Assembly (NCBI RefSeq): GCF_002865645.1
Contig: NW_020194627.1
Coordinates: forward strand, 248,001-312,000
Reading direction: 5' to 3'
DNA from: Hyaloscypha bicolor E
Taxonomy: Eukaryota; Ascomycota; Leotiomycetes; Helotiales; Hyaloscyphaceae
DNA: 64,000 nucleotides
Shown: positions 1 to 11,202 of the stretch, one piece after another
Layout of the letters: each line of letters opens with the position of its first letter
Position numbering within the stretch: the stretch's first letter is position 1
Notes under the pieces: model-generated
What the model was told of the DNA's origin: nothing
The model's input: only the letters and a program-made list of their open reading frames with translations
Database searches by the model: none
Position numbers and translations under genes: made by a program

Positions 1-1360
1 ATATATAAGTAGAATTTCTAGTAGTATTCCGCTTGTTTATTAGCTATAAGATAGTATTTATTAATAAGATTATCCTATATAAATAATCTCTATTAGGCCT
101 TATCTGTTTTCGGAATATTTATACTAATTTTGAGTTCCAAGTTAGCTAGCCGCTTCTTAATATCTTCTTCCGGAATAGTATTATAATAGCTTTTCCAATA
201 ATATAGGTTTATAATATTAAAGTCCGGCTTTTCTATTTTATTATATTAGGGCCTCTTATCTAATATACCTATAGTAATAGTACTTGGTTCCGGGCCGTCT
301 ATAGTAGCTTTAGAAGAGATATTAGCTATAGAGATAAATACTAAGTAAGTTCTTCTTATTTAATATTAGTAAATTATAACTAATTATTATTTTGTCTAGT
401 TTTAAATTAGTAGACTAAAACCGACTATTATCTTTTCTTATTTTAAATTAGTAAACTATTACTAATTCTTCCTATACTAGGGAAAAAGGCCAGTTCTTTT
501 ACTTTTATTAGTATCGAGAGAATATTATCTGCTCTAGTTAAGGGTTAGGCTCTGAAATTAACCGGATTATAGAGGATAATATCTTTCTTTTTTTATATTA
601 GTAGAGGACCGACTACTAGAAGAGAAATATTATCTATTCTAGTTAAGGGTCAGGCTCTAAGATTAACTAGATTATAGAAGATATTATATTTCTAGTTAAG
701 CTCTCTAGTTCTTTATAGTTTGAGGAGGTTATTAAATATTAAAAGCGGTATTCTGTCTTTGCTTTCTAAGGATAAATACAAGTCCTTTACCGGTAGTATT
801 ATATTGCCTCTATAGGCCAAGTCAAGTAAGCTTAGTATTATATAATAGCAGGATTAATATAATAGTTAAAGACTTAAAGTTTAAAGAATCTTATATATTA
901 GAAAATACTAAACTATAGAATAAAGTAGAGAGAATACCTTAACCTTTAGTATTATTTTGTCTAAATAATTCCGGCTTAGCTTCGTTTTATATCTATTTCC
1001 GATATCCTGTCCTTAGTAAATTATATCCTTATACCAGCCATTATAATAGCTATATTAACTAAAGATTATATTACTAAAATTCTTGAAATTATCCTTAAAT
1101 AAATCCTATAGGTTCTTATTAGAAGTTCTATATAAGATATACTAATATAACTTGATATTTAGATATTCCTAAAGATTTATTTTTATAGTATTATTAGTAT
1201 TAATTCTATTTTCTTATTTCTTAATTAATTTCTTTTTCTTTTTATTATTTATATTAAACTAAGTTTAGTCTCTTTCTAGTATATATATGTGGTTTATAAT
1301 AAGAGGTATTTAAAGGTAAAATAGTTTATAATAGGTTTATAGAAAGGGTTTAGTAATAAA

Positions 1361-1475
1361 GATATTTAGATATCTAGTTTAGATATCTAGTTTAGATACT
1401 AGATACTTAGTTTAGATATCTAGTTAAGATACTAGATATCTGGTTTAGATATCTAATTAAGATACCAGATATCTA
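1361..1475. repeat. AT-rich short tandem repeat
   Basis: Imperfect tandem copies of a 12-17 bp unit built on AGATATCTAGTTT, with variants such as AGATACTAGATA and AGATATCTAATTA, run through about 115 bp. Some units are self-complementary (AGATATCT). It looks like a minisatellite inside the degraded AT-rich block. Confidence 0.6.
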
Positions 1476-3977
1476 ATAAAATATTAAAGTAAATATTTTG
1501 CCCTTAAATATTTTATCTATAATAAGAAATTTAGGAAATAAAATATTATAATTCCGGGAAGATCTAAAGCTTAAAGAACTCGATTTAATAGTAAAATCAA
1601 AATAGTAGTTAAAGAGCTTTAAGAGCATATATAGGATATATATTTTAGAGAGAGAGTTCTATAAATATAGGTATTATATAAGTAGAAAAGATAGTTTCCA
1701 AGAAAGTAGTTTTAGGGCTAAAAGAAATTAGTTTTAAAGAATAGTAAAAGTTAAATAAATAAATAAATAGTTAAATAGCTAATTATTTATTAATTAGTAA
1801 GAGCTAGTATTTTCTTTTTAGGCTATTAAATACTTTTCCGGAATTAATAGTAGTTCTTTTTTTTAACTAGAAATAAACTACTTATCTTAGGCTACTAAAT
1901 ACTTTTCTAACTAGCTAGGTCTTCCTCTAATTTATAAGTACTAACTAATTAATATTGGTTTACTAGTAATATATAATACCGTTATATAAGTTATAGAATA
2001 CTATTTATATATAATTAGTAAAGTTATTATCTAGAAATAAGAATTATAATATTATAGTATTAATATATAATTCCTAAATCTACTAAGCCTAAAGGGATCT
2101 AGTCTACTAGTCGAGTTACTAATAGGATATAAGATTATATAACTATATTTTATATCTTATATTTCATTACTTATATCTTATATCCCGTATCTTATAACTA
2201 TATATATAACTTCCAAAGAAATAGCTATACTAATAATTACTAATAAAATAAAAATAAATAAATTAATTATATATATTATTATAATTCTATTTTAGATAAA
2301 TAATACTATTTATAGTTTTTATTTATAATTATTTATAGCCTATAATTCTTTATAAATTTATATTTAGTTAAAAATATTTATTATCTAATATATTAGACTA
2401 TTTATATTATTTATAATTTAGTAAAAAATAATTAGAAATAATACTAATATTTTATTTATATTTATAAATAATTTATAAATATTATTTTTAACTAGCTTTT
2501 ATTAATAGCTAATTATAAATCTATTAATAATCTAGAACTAGTATTAATTTATTTATAATAATAGTTTTCTATTTTTATTTTTTAATCTATATTATAATTA
2601 TAGCCTCTTTTTATTTATATATAGGCTTATAAACTAATAATAATTATTTATAAATTATAGGCTTTTATTTTTTTATCTAAAATTAAACTTATAAATATTA
2701 TTTCTTATTTATATTATATATTTTTAAAAATTAAATATTATTTATAATTATAATATAAATCTAGTTTAATTTTAATTAGTAATTATATTTTATAGAGATT
2801 ATTATAGCTATTAAATTAGATTTATAAATAGCTTATTTCTATTTATAAAAGCTAATAAATATATATAAAATATTTTACTATTATTTTTATATAGATTTTC
2901 TAATTTATAAATCTTATTATTTAAAATAAAATACTAATATAATATAAGTATTATTTTAAAGTTATTTACTAGTTTTTAATAAATAATATTCTTTTTTAAA
3001 AAAAATACTTATAATTTTTAATAATTATTTATTTAGCTATAATTTAAATATCTCTATTTATAAACTAATATATAAGTTTATAAAAATAAAAGTAGCTAGA
3101 AGTTTATTTATTAAATTAGTAAATTATTTAATAATTTTATATTCTAATAAAATAATAATAATTTCAGATTATATAAATTAACTAGTATTAATTATATTTA
3201 TTTCTCAAATCTTTTTTCTCGGGCTATTATAAATCTATTAACTTTCTATAAATAATATTTTTTAATTATATTAAATATTATAGTTTTAAAACTTAATATT
3301 TATATTTTTAGATATTTATTAAACTAATTATAAATATACTAATTAGTAAATTCTTTAGATATAAATAAGTTTTTAAATAATAATTTATATAAACTATTTA
3401 TAAAATAATTATAAAATATTAATTTTTCTTTTTTATTATTATTTTAGTTTATTTTTAAAATTAGAATTCTAATATTATTTTTATAGAATCTATATTTATA
3501 AAAAGATTTATATAATAGAACTCGAATAATAGTTATAAGTTTATAAATATATTATATTAAAGTCTATTTATTTAGAAATTTTTTTAATAGCTAGTTATAA
3601 GTAATTTTATAAATTAAGCTATTTATTATAAATACTAGTCTAGAAATTACTTTTTTCTAAAAGCAGTTTCTAATTTATTTATATTATTAGTTTAGATTTA
3701 TAAATAGTTTTATATAAAAGTTTCTTATATATTATTTATAAAAGGCTTAAATATTTTTCTATTATATAAGAACTTATTTAGAATATTTTAATTAATTTAT
3801 TTTAGTATTTTATTTCTTATAGATATTTTATAAATACTAGATAGTTTTATAAATTAGATTAAGAAATTTAGAAATCTATAATTATTTATAACTATTTATA
3901 AATATTTATATTTATTTATAAATAATTCATAATTATTATATTATTAGATATTAAAAAAAGAATTTTAAATAATTCTT

Positions 3978-4060
3978 TTTTTTTCTTTTTCTTTTTTTCT
4001 CTCTTTTCTTTTTCCTCTTTTCTTTTTTCCTTTTTTCTTCTCTTTCTCTTTTATTTCTTT
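3978..4060. repeat. Polypyrimidine (C/T) tract
   Basis: About 80 bp made almost only of T and C on the + strand, mostly T runs broken by single or double C. It is low-complexity sequence inside the AT-rich block. Confidence 0.7.
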
Positions 4061-4504
4061 TTATTCTCTAATACTAATATTAAATAATCTATTTTTTTTT
4101 AATATTTTTTTTTCTTTTTATAAAGTTTAATAAAATAATCTATTTTCTAAAAATAAATAAATAAATAATAATAATAAATAATAGTAGTATAGTAGGCTAT
4201 TTATATATTAGTTATAGTCTATAATAATTTATAATAAATATATATATATATAAAAGTAAATTATTAGAAATAATCTAGTTATTTATATAATTACTAATAG
4301 TAATAATAATAATAATAATATCTAGAAGTATTTATTAAATTAGTTATAATTTATAAAATATTATATAAAAGTATTTATAGAAAGAGTAATAAGTATTCTT
4401 ATTCTTATTATTATTATAATAGTTAATATTGCTTTTATTTAAAAAAAAACTAGCTATAACTATATATATTATCTATATATCCAATCTACTAGTATAATAT
4501 ATAT

Positions 4505-4815
4505 ATCTGGTAGGGTGAACTTGACTAACGAATTGGCCAAGCTCAGCCTCCAGGTTAGTAGGCCAGGCGGGGTTAGTAGTACGGCCGGGCCGCAAGACAG
4601 GTATACGGCGGGCGGCGAGGAGGGAGAGGAAGGCTATAGACGGGTAGGGCGGGGCGGAAGGGCGGGCAGGGCGGCGGCAGGCCAGTAGTAAAGTTTACTG
4701 CCGTAGCAGTAGTAATAGTAGTAGTAGTAGCGGCGGCAGCAGATAGTAGAGAAGATATTCTACGGACCGTAAGGAGTGTTACAGGCCAGGGGCAGGCCCG
4801 TAGCAGGTATAGGGG
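4505..4815. other. GC-rich island inside AT-rich block
   Basis: About 310 bp with many GGCGGG, GGCC and GCGG words lie abruptly between AT-rich sequences. It includes a trinucleotide run at about 4695-4745 of GTA changing to GCG/GCA units. Nearly all potential CA dinucleotides appear as TA. No coding frame is convincing. It may be a once GC-rich repeat that has been partly mutated. Confidence 0.5.
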
Positions 4816-5009
4816 TTAACTTACGTATACGTATGTAAATATATATTTATTAAAGGAAAGAAGCTTTGGAATTCGAAATTAAACCTTACCTTATTTAGCT
4901 TACCTGGAAAATTTTTAGCCTTCAAAAAGTGAATTTTCAAAGTGAATTTAAAGTCAGTAAAGCTGATATCCCTTAAATAAGTGCCTGAGGCATCTAATTA
5001 ATCTCGTAA

Positions 5010-6245
5010 TCATCTATTGTTATTGACCATGACAACGGCTATCAGGAACGAGAGCAACGAGATTTCCGTACGTGCTCCCACAGTATTGATCTCCATTCCT
5101 TCCCTCCAACCAAATTTTTGCAGGGACCCCTTTGCTTGCCCATATAATCCTTTGTTTTTCCGTGTTGCAAGGTCGAAGAGCTCGAACCCGCGTCCTGGGA
5201 CCCATGGCGGTTTGAATCTCCTGGTCTTGCCAGGAGAAGTGGCAGTGCAGCACTGTAGAAACAGTTGTAGCACTTGGCTATAGATCTCTTCTTGGCCTAA
5301 CTGGTCCCCTCCGTCCAACCGCTGCCCATCGCGTGTCAGACGCTCACAGGAAAACTTGAATACATTCATGTACACGCTGAAGAGCGTCTGAGAGTAATCT
5401 GCGGTGAGGGCAAATTGGGGGTCCAAACCTCTGCAGTCTGAAGCCATGCCGAGAAGTGCGAAGACCGTGTCCCTCGGGTCAACACATTGGCGATCGTTGA
5501 ACGCGGCAAGGAGAGCCAGTAATGTATTCTCGTCAAACCTTCCTGCAAGCTGATAATTTCGATAGCCGATGAGAGAGTGTATGGCGGCAAAGTCAACGTC
5601 ATCGAATATTTTGAATACGTTCTTCATCGCGATCCGCTTGGAGTATGCTGCAAACGCCTTCAAGGGAACACACTTGGAGCCACAATGTACAGTCATGTCA
5701 CCCGCCAGCACGAATTCTTGCAGAACCCACATCCGGTGCCAATACTCCCTTTCACGGAGTTTGATCATTGCTTGGGACTCCTCTAGTGTTGGCGATTTGT
5801 CCCAGTGAATGAGCGAGATGCATTTCATGCCAACGTCGCTGTCTTCCGAAGCAGGGCCTAGCCAAACGATGACCTACTCTGCTTTCGAATAAATCGTGCT
5901 CATCAGGCCGACTTGGTGATTCCTCTCTAAAAAGTCGCTTTGATTTATACAAAGCGCATCGACCCAGAGAATTCGGTTTCCGTTGGGGAGTCGCAAGTGC
6001 CACAGAGCCGACCAGAGATTCTCGCGGACATCAACGAAATGCTCATCGAGAAGTAATTGTTTCGAATTATCGGGCGAGCCCCAGCAGTATGATAGAGCCT
6101 TGTATCGGGGTTTCGTCTCCAGATCAACGGTGGTAAGGCTGCATTTTATCGGATCCTCTCCGGAGCCGCGGTGCAGAGTGAGGAGACGGGTCGAGGTCTT
6201 CGAGTCGAGGGGCCCTGTCTGATAGGGCCGGTGGGTTACCTCCAT
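5010..6245 (-). pseudogene. HET-domain gene with one in-frame stop
   Basis: HET (heterokaryon incompatibility, PF06985) proteins act in non-self recognition and can trigger cell death. The frame shows the family landmarks in order: YKALSYCWG, ILWVDALCINQ, NHQVGLMSTIYSKAE, VIVWLGP, and WHRMWVLQEFVLAG. A single TAG (5874-5876) sits between YSKAE and VIVWLGP, and the frame then continues unbroken for 287 codons. A CAG-to-TAG change would be a CpA-to-TpA transition, as RIP makes. The ATG at 6245 is the first in frame and gives a normal N-terminus; an open upstream stretch lacks ATG. GTAGGT...AG around the stop could only give a 20 nt intron, which is too short. The gene borders the AT-rich left arm. 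It is probably inactive unless the stop is read through or edited. Confidence 0.8.
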
Positions 6246-6557
6246 GTTCCCTGAGTACGATGGAGCAATTTTGTCTATGCTTGGCAATGCCAAATTCTCA
6301 GCAAGTTGGTTGAAGTTGAAGGTTGCAGGAGGAGGCTGCAGGACACAAGAAGGCTGCGCTAGACAGTCATCAGCCACCGCCACGATTTCCCAAAGCGGAA
6401 GCCGCCCTGCCTAAACAAACTACTCCGATCTTGTATAATTTATTCGCCAGGACATCTGTTTTAGGGGTTCAAGCACAAGTCTGAATTTGCCCGAAAACAG
6501 TGAGGACAGGGAGTGACTGGTCAGATCGAAAAATTGGCTAGTAAATCGCACCAGATC

Positions 6558-6666
6558 TATCCCATCGTTCAGGTCCTGAGTTACGACTGAGAGGATTGCT
6601 GACCAGGAGAGGCATGAACTCCAGTTTAGCAATGATTACAAGCTATCAAAGTCACCTGGGAAATGA
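6558..6666. repeat. Dispersed repeat, copy 1
   Basis: About 105 bp here match 13226-13332 in the same orientation, sharing GAGTTACGACTGAGA, CTATGAACTC-like, and AAGTCACCTGGGAAAT words. Most differences are transitions, and copy 1 carries A where copy 2 has G (TTACAAGC against TTGCAAGC), which fits RIP acting on the copy nearer the AT-rich region. Confidence 0.7.
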
Positions 6667-6975
6667 AAATATTTTACTTTTAATAATACTTATATTAACT
6701 TATATTTTACTTTTTACTTTATAATATTATATATAATATATTATGATTACTAATTTATTATTAAACTTTTAGCTTTTTCTTTTGAATTAATAACTTAAAA
6801 TACTATAATTATAAAAAGAAATAAAAAAAGAGCCTTATTAATCTTTTTCTTTATTACTTTCTATTATATAATATTACGAATTTATACCTTAGCTTAAGAG
6901 AAAATTACAAAAGCAGGAATTATAACCTTAATAATACAATTTAACTTAACTAATATTTATTTACTTTTATACTCT
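6667..6975. other. AT-rich spacer
   Basis: This stretch is strongly AT-rich, like the left end, and holds no reading frame. It separates the HET pseudogene and dispersed repeat from the LTR-like element. Confidence 0.6.
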
Positions 6976-6985
6976 AGGTAGTGGG

Positions 6986-7417
6986 TGTTCTTACCCCCAA
7001 ATCCGGGGTAGTTAAGCCGCTGTTTTTGGGGAGTCGGCTATGTCGGAGCACCAAAATTAAGCGACTATCATCATGTGCATAGTGTCCATCGGTCCTTTCT
7101 GTTGCGATAACAACTGAATAGTCACGTATAACATGCTATAATCGTAGGCTGGAAGATACTAGAATAACTGCTGTTTTATAGTGATAGGGAGCCTGTATTT
7201 ATAGGTGCTGAGAGCCTCTAAAGCCCCTGAATTAGGCTCCCTTTCGGTGTCTCCAATAGCTGAAACACGCCTCTAAATGCCTTGTAATATTCAGCTCTAC
7301 AGGCTGAGCAGCTGAATTTACAGCACCTGTGCAGCTGTGGCTTCAACGTAGTTACAGTGGCAAAAGCCACTATTATTGCCTAAGCTACAGGGGCCTTAGG
7401 CGCCTAAAAATCTAACA
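6986..7417. mobile_element. Possible solo LTR
   Basis: About 430 bp of balanced base composition are bounded by TGTTCTTA and TCTAACA, that is TGTT...AACA, with a TATA-like TGTATTTATAGG near 7193. There is no internal retrotransposon coding sequence beside it. The flanking five bases (GTGGG and CTACT) do not match, so a target-site duplication is not shown. It could instead be another repeat that only resembles an LTR. Confidence 0.35.
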
Positions 7418-7503
7418 CTACTGTACATAGCTGATGAATAGACTTCCATTTCAAAAAAGAGGTCAGATATGGCTCGTCATTACGCCATGGTATCCACGAT
7501 TGA

Positions 7504-8807
7504 TTACGCGCCGTCTTTGCCGTATTTTTCTGTCCATCGACAATGGTCTTGGAGTAATTCTTTATTGACAGTGGGTTTTGCTTTTGCGAGAGCATTGTAG
7601 AAATCTTCCTTAGCTACTGCAGGCTCTAGAAGTTGGTACGAGGGTATGTCACGCCAGTTCAGAGCCGCTGCCCCTTGTTGGCCAAGCTGACATGGGGCGA
7701 GTCCCCTCTTTCCGTGAGAGAGTACCTAACAGAAAACACCGTTTAGTACTTCATTGGGTTGTTTCGCATGAAAGTCATAGGGAAAACATACATAACAAAA
7801 GTACTCAGCTTTAAATATCTTTTTCATGGGCTCCATCAGCGCTTCCTGCACTACGTTGCTAATATCGCTGCCCGAGAATCCTTCAGTTCTCCTAGCAAAC
7901 TCTGCGTAATCCTCCGTTGAGACATCGCAGCATGTCTCTCCAACATGTATTTCAAATAACCTCTTGCGTGCCTCTTCGTCTGGTAAAGGAATATAAATCC
8001 TCTTCCGGAATCTGCGAATAATAGCCGGATCTAAGATCCATGGTAGATTTGTTGCTGCTATAAAAAGGATTCCATTGTTGTCCTGGCTTACACCATCCAT
8101 CTGCACGAGAAATTCGGTTTTCACTCGGTTGTCATGTTCTGATGACGAGTTGGAATCGCGAATACCGCATAGTGCTTCGATTTCATCGATAAATATCATT
8201 GACGGCTTCTCCTTTCGAGCACGTTCGAAGACAAGTCTCACAAGTCTAATACTTGTTAGCACACACTGCGGTAGTATATTATGCTTGTTAATAGAAATAG
8301 ACATCGATAGCACAACCGGCAGGTGCCGACCGAGAGTGCATGGATTTTTCTCGACATATCCAACTTACTAAGGCTATGAATAGATGAACCGATTACTGAC
8401 CTTTCACTCTCTCCGACCCACTTGGATTGAACGTCGCTGCTGCTGATAGTGAACAATGTCGAATTGACCCCAGAAGCAAGCGCTTTGATCAGTTGACCTT
8501 TTCCAGTACCGGGTGGTCCGTATAAAAGAATAAATCTCTGGGGTTCTCGTTTTCCTCTGAACAATTGTGGGAATTTTTTCGGCATCTCAGCGGCTATCTG
8601 AAGCTCCATTTTTGCCTCAGCTAAACCAGCAACATCATCCCATGCAACATTTGGCTTGTTAGTAAGGACAGTCTTGTCGAGAGACTCGTTGAGTTGTTTG
8701 TCGAGAGATTCGCGGCTGTATTTATCCTCTTTCTGATTCTCTTGAGCGACTTCGTCGTCCAGAGGCTCGGGGTCGGTGCCCGTCTTCAAAGCGATAAAGA
8801 GCTGCAT
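7504..8807 (-). CDS. VPS4-like AAA ATPase lacking the MIT domain
   Basis: Exons 7504-7725, 7792-8245 and 8401-8807 encode about 360 residues. VPS4 disassembles ESCRT-III filaments at endosomes using ATP. Seen here: NVAWDDVAGL, Walker A-like GPPGTGKG, the pore segment SSSDVQSKWVGESER, Walker B MIFIDEIEAL, ATNLPWILDPAI followed by the arginine-finger region RRFRKRIYIPLP, and a C-terminal VPS4 region with SYQLLEPAV and AKPTVNKELL. The introns (66 and 155 nt) have GTATGT and GTCAGT donors; the first also has a TACTAAAC branch site. The ATG at 8807 leaves only about 50 residues before the ATPase, so the N-terminal MIT domain that binds ESCRT-III tails is absent. The Walker A Ser/Thr after Lys is Gly. 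Both point to a divergent paralogue rather than the housekeeping VPS4. Confidence 0.8.
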
Positions 8808-9667
8808 GATGAAGGTCGTATGTTGAGCTCTGTGAGAATAAAGGCTGTGGATATTGAGATTTATAGGCAAATGCAAGACAGGAGGATAGAACAGAAAATC
8901 GGGTCCCGATTTGTCTCCAGCGAGCACCAGTGCGGGCTCTTTTGCGATTCTATCCCGTCACTCAGACATTCCGTGGTTTCCGGAGGTGCCCCTGCCAAGC
9001 GCGAAGGCTGTTATGGCTGATAAAGCCTCGCCTTGTGTCCTTTCGACTTACCTCATGTACTTCGTATGGCGAGTCCACCTGTCCAGGTGCTTTCCAAGTT
9101 TCATGGGTCTATTACTATTCCAAGTAGCGAATGGCAGAAACAGCGCAGCGACAGCCTCTGTTCAGATTCGTCACTACTTGTATTTTCATATGTCGGGCTT
9201 TCCCCCAGGCTTCCCATGTCGTTGATCGGCAGGAAGTGCTTTTTCTCGGAAGGGTTATTCATCCCATTCGTGAGGCTTCACTGACGCCCGGCCAAGGCCT
9301 GAGCCTTCGCCTTCCCCAGTCATCTTTGGGCGCCGACGTTACAACGTGGCATTCCATTCCACTAAATCGTGCCCTTCTTGATGATAATGTCACGAACTTC
9401 CATCCAGCCCCGGAATGCTGGTTGGTCGCCTAGCGACGACCAGCGCACATGCGCATTAGACCTTGCCGAGGATCGTCGATCAGCGCATGAGACCCCTGAT
9501 ACCCCTCCCAGAATTTGAAGCGGCAGGCAATCAATTGGGGAGCAGGGAGCGGGGGGCGGGGACACTTGCGCCGTAGAGAACGAAATATATACGTGCGTGT
9601 TGTGTGTGAATTTGTGTGTGCTTCATTACTTTTATGAAGATCTGTTCGACCTAATTCGTTGCCTAAA
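8808..9667. other. Intergenic region, divergent promoters
   Basis: This is 860 bp between the VPS4-like gene and the membrane protein gene that is transcribed away from it. Short frames on both strands have no recognisable content. A GT-rich run (GTGTGTTGTGTGTGAATTTGTGTGTG) of about 26 bp lies near 9594-9620, just upstream of the next gene. Confidence 0.5.
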
Positions 9668-10754
9668 ATGAATCCGATGGACCTCTCCGACGATAATCTC
9701 TTTGATCACATCGATATGCTTGAACAGAGCCTGCTGGGCCGCACTGTCCTCGGTTATAGACCGAGTAACACTGCCAACCAAGAAGACCTTGCGGATGTCT
9801 TTGTAGTTAAATTCATTCTCGATGGACTAGAAGATAGCAAACAGGACTCCGAAACAAGTCAATCCATTTGGTTTGGCAGGATCTGGAGATATATCCGTGG
9901 CAGGATGGCGACGAATTCTAGAACCACACATTGGGCGGCGCAGATTAGAGGAGACTTGTACGAGACTTTCCGAGATAAAGATTATGCTTTGCCGTGGAAA
10001 TGGAGAGCAACATTGAAAATGACACCAGAAGCAATCTTGAAAAACGAGCCACAGAGGAACTTAGTTGGACGATTGCGCGTGGGAACCACAACCCTGAGTA
10101 CTAAAGAGATAGCGGAGCGAAGTAAAACGAACACAATATTTGAGCGGGGGTAGCTGCTGACCTTTGACTATAGCAATGCGGTACGAGCTATATTACCAAC
10201 CATATTCAATCTTCGGCGACAACTGCCAACAGTTTATAATGCGATTCCTTCGAGAGATCGATGTCAAATTCGACGAAGAGGCCTGCAAACAACTGAAAAT
10301 GGCAACTGATATTGCCAACCTTCTCCGGTTGAGCCTATCGCTTCTCGGCCTGATATTTCTCCTGGACCTCTTTAACAACGAAGGCAGATTTACCCTCGCA
10401 ACATCTCTGCACTCTGCACTCGCTTTCCTCGGCATGATACTACTCACATTTTCTCATCCAAGAATGTTCTTGTTGAACGTATCTCATTTACCTTTTAATA
10501 TTCAACACTTCATTATTGTACTGGTTGCCAGTTTTGTCTGGTTTTTGTGGGTCCTCGTTGGCGCTGTGCTGTGTTTTAGCTTTGAAAGAGTGTGTGATGA
10601 GGTTGCTGTACGCATTGTTGATGGGGTAGAACTGTTCGATATGTGGAATTCGTGCAATATCTTCTTACGAGTTGCCCAGTTGTTGATATCCATTGTGTGC
10701 CTTTTGGGTGGCATCTATCATTCCTATTACGGTTCTTCCTTTATTTCAGAATAG
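9668..10754 (+). CDS. LRAT/papain-like fold membrane protein (hypothetical)
   Basis: Exons 9668-10121 and 10174-10754 give about 344 residues; the 52 nt intron has a GTAAAA donor, a CTGAC branch and a CTATAG acceptor, and splicing restores one frame. Residues 1-180 include THWAAQI and, after VGTTTLSTKEIAE, the motif FGDNCQQF. A His in an HWA context followed by NCxxF is the core of LRAT/PPPDE-like cysteine hydrolase and acyltransferase folds. The C-terminal half has four hydrophobic helices (for example RLSLSLLGLIFLLDLF and IIVLVASFVWFLWVLVGAVL). The substrate is unknown. The next gene also encodes a four-helix membrane protein. The fold assignment is an inference from two short motifs. Confidence 0.65.
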
Positions 10755-11202
10755 TGGTGGATTGTCTCAACTCTTACTCGTTACACCATTTGAATTTCCC
10801 ATTTCTGTTCTCACCTTCGAGCAGACATTGTAATTACTAAAAGAAGAGCATAAAGCGACTGAAAGCCGCGGCAATTGAGATACGGCTCCACAATCTATCA
10901 AGAAGAATAAGAACTATTTTCGAGGCTCTCGCTCCGTCTTGCGGCGAAGCGATGTTAAGCATACCGTCGGTGCGGGGTTGTTCACCCAATCAATCGTGAC
11001 CAATCTTCATTGTAGTAGCAGCGGCTTTATGGAAATGTGAATTTACTCTTACATAACGAGCGCCACAGGCGTTGAGCATAGCCATTGAGATAGGTTTTGT
11101 CCTTCAGGGCCCCGATTTCGTCGGTAAACCAGTGGAGGCTTAGGTTGGGCATCGCTGCAGCCGACAGCCTGCAGCTGACCTGCAGGGACTTTCCCCCACG
11201 GG
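10755..11202. other. Intergenic region
   Basis: This stretch of 448 bp between two co-oriented membrane-protein genes holds the 3' end of the first and the promoter of the second. No other feature is seen. Confidence 0.4.

Larger units (their letters stand above)
1..4500. repeat. RIP-like AT-rich block, gene-free
   Basis: By inspection the stretch is dominated by TA, TAT and ATTA words, with almost no CpA or CpG, and no reading frame of useful length exists on either strand. This is the usual appearance of a transposon-rich region after repeat-induced point mutation (CpA to TpA). No element can be recognised in it. It contains a tandem repeat at 1361-1475 and a pyrimidine tract at 3978-4060, listed separately. 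Confidence 0.8.

Noticed and set aside
5874..5895. 20 nt GT...AG intron that would remove the stop in the first HET gene
   Set aside because: Far shorter than any functional fungal intron and it would also delete the conserved VIVWLG strand.
10150..10173. 24 nt intron in the LRAT-like gene
   Set aside because: Too short and gives the wrong phase; the 52 nt intron 10122-10173 has a good donor, branch site and phase.
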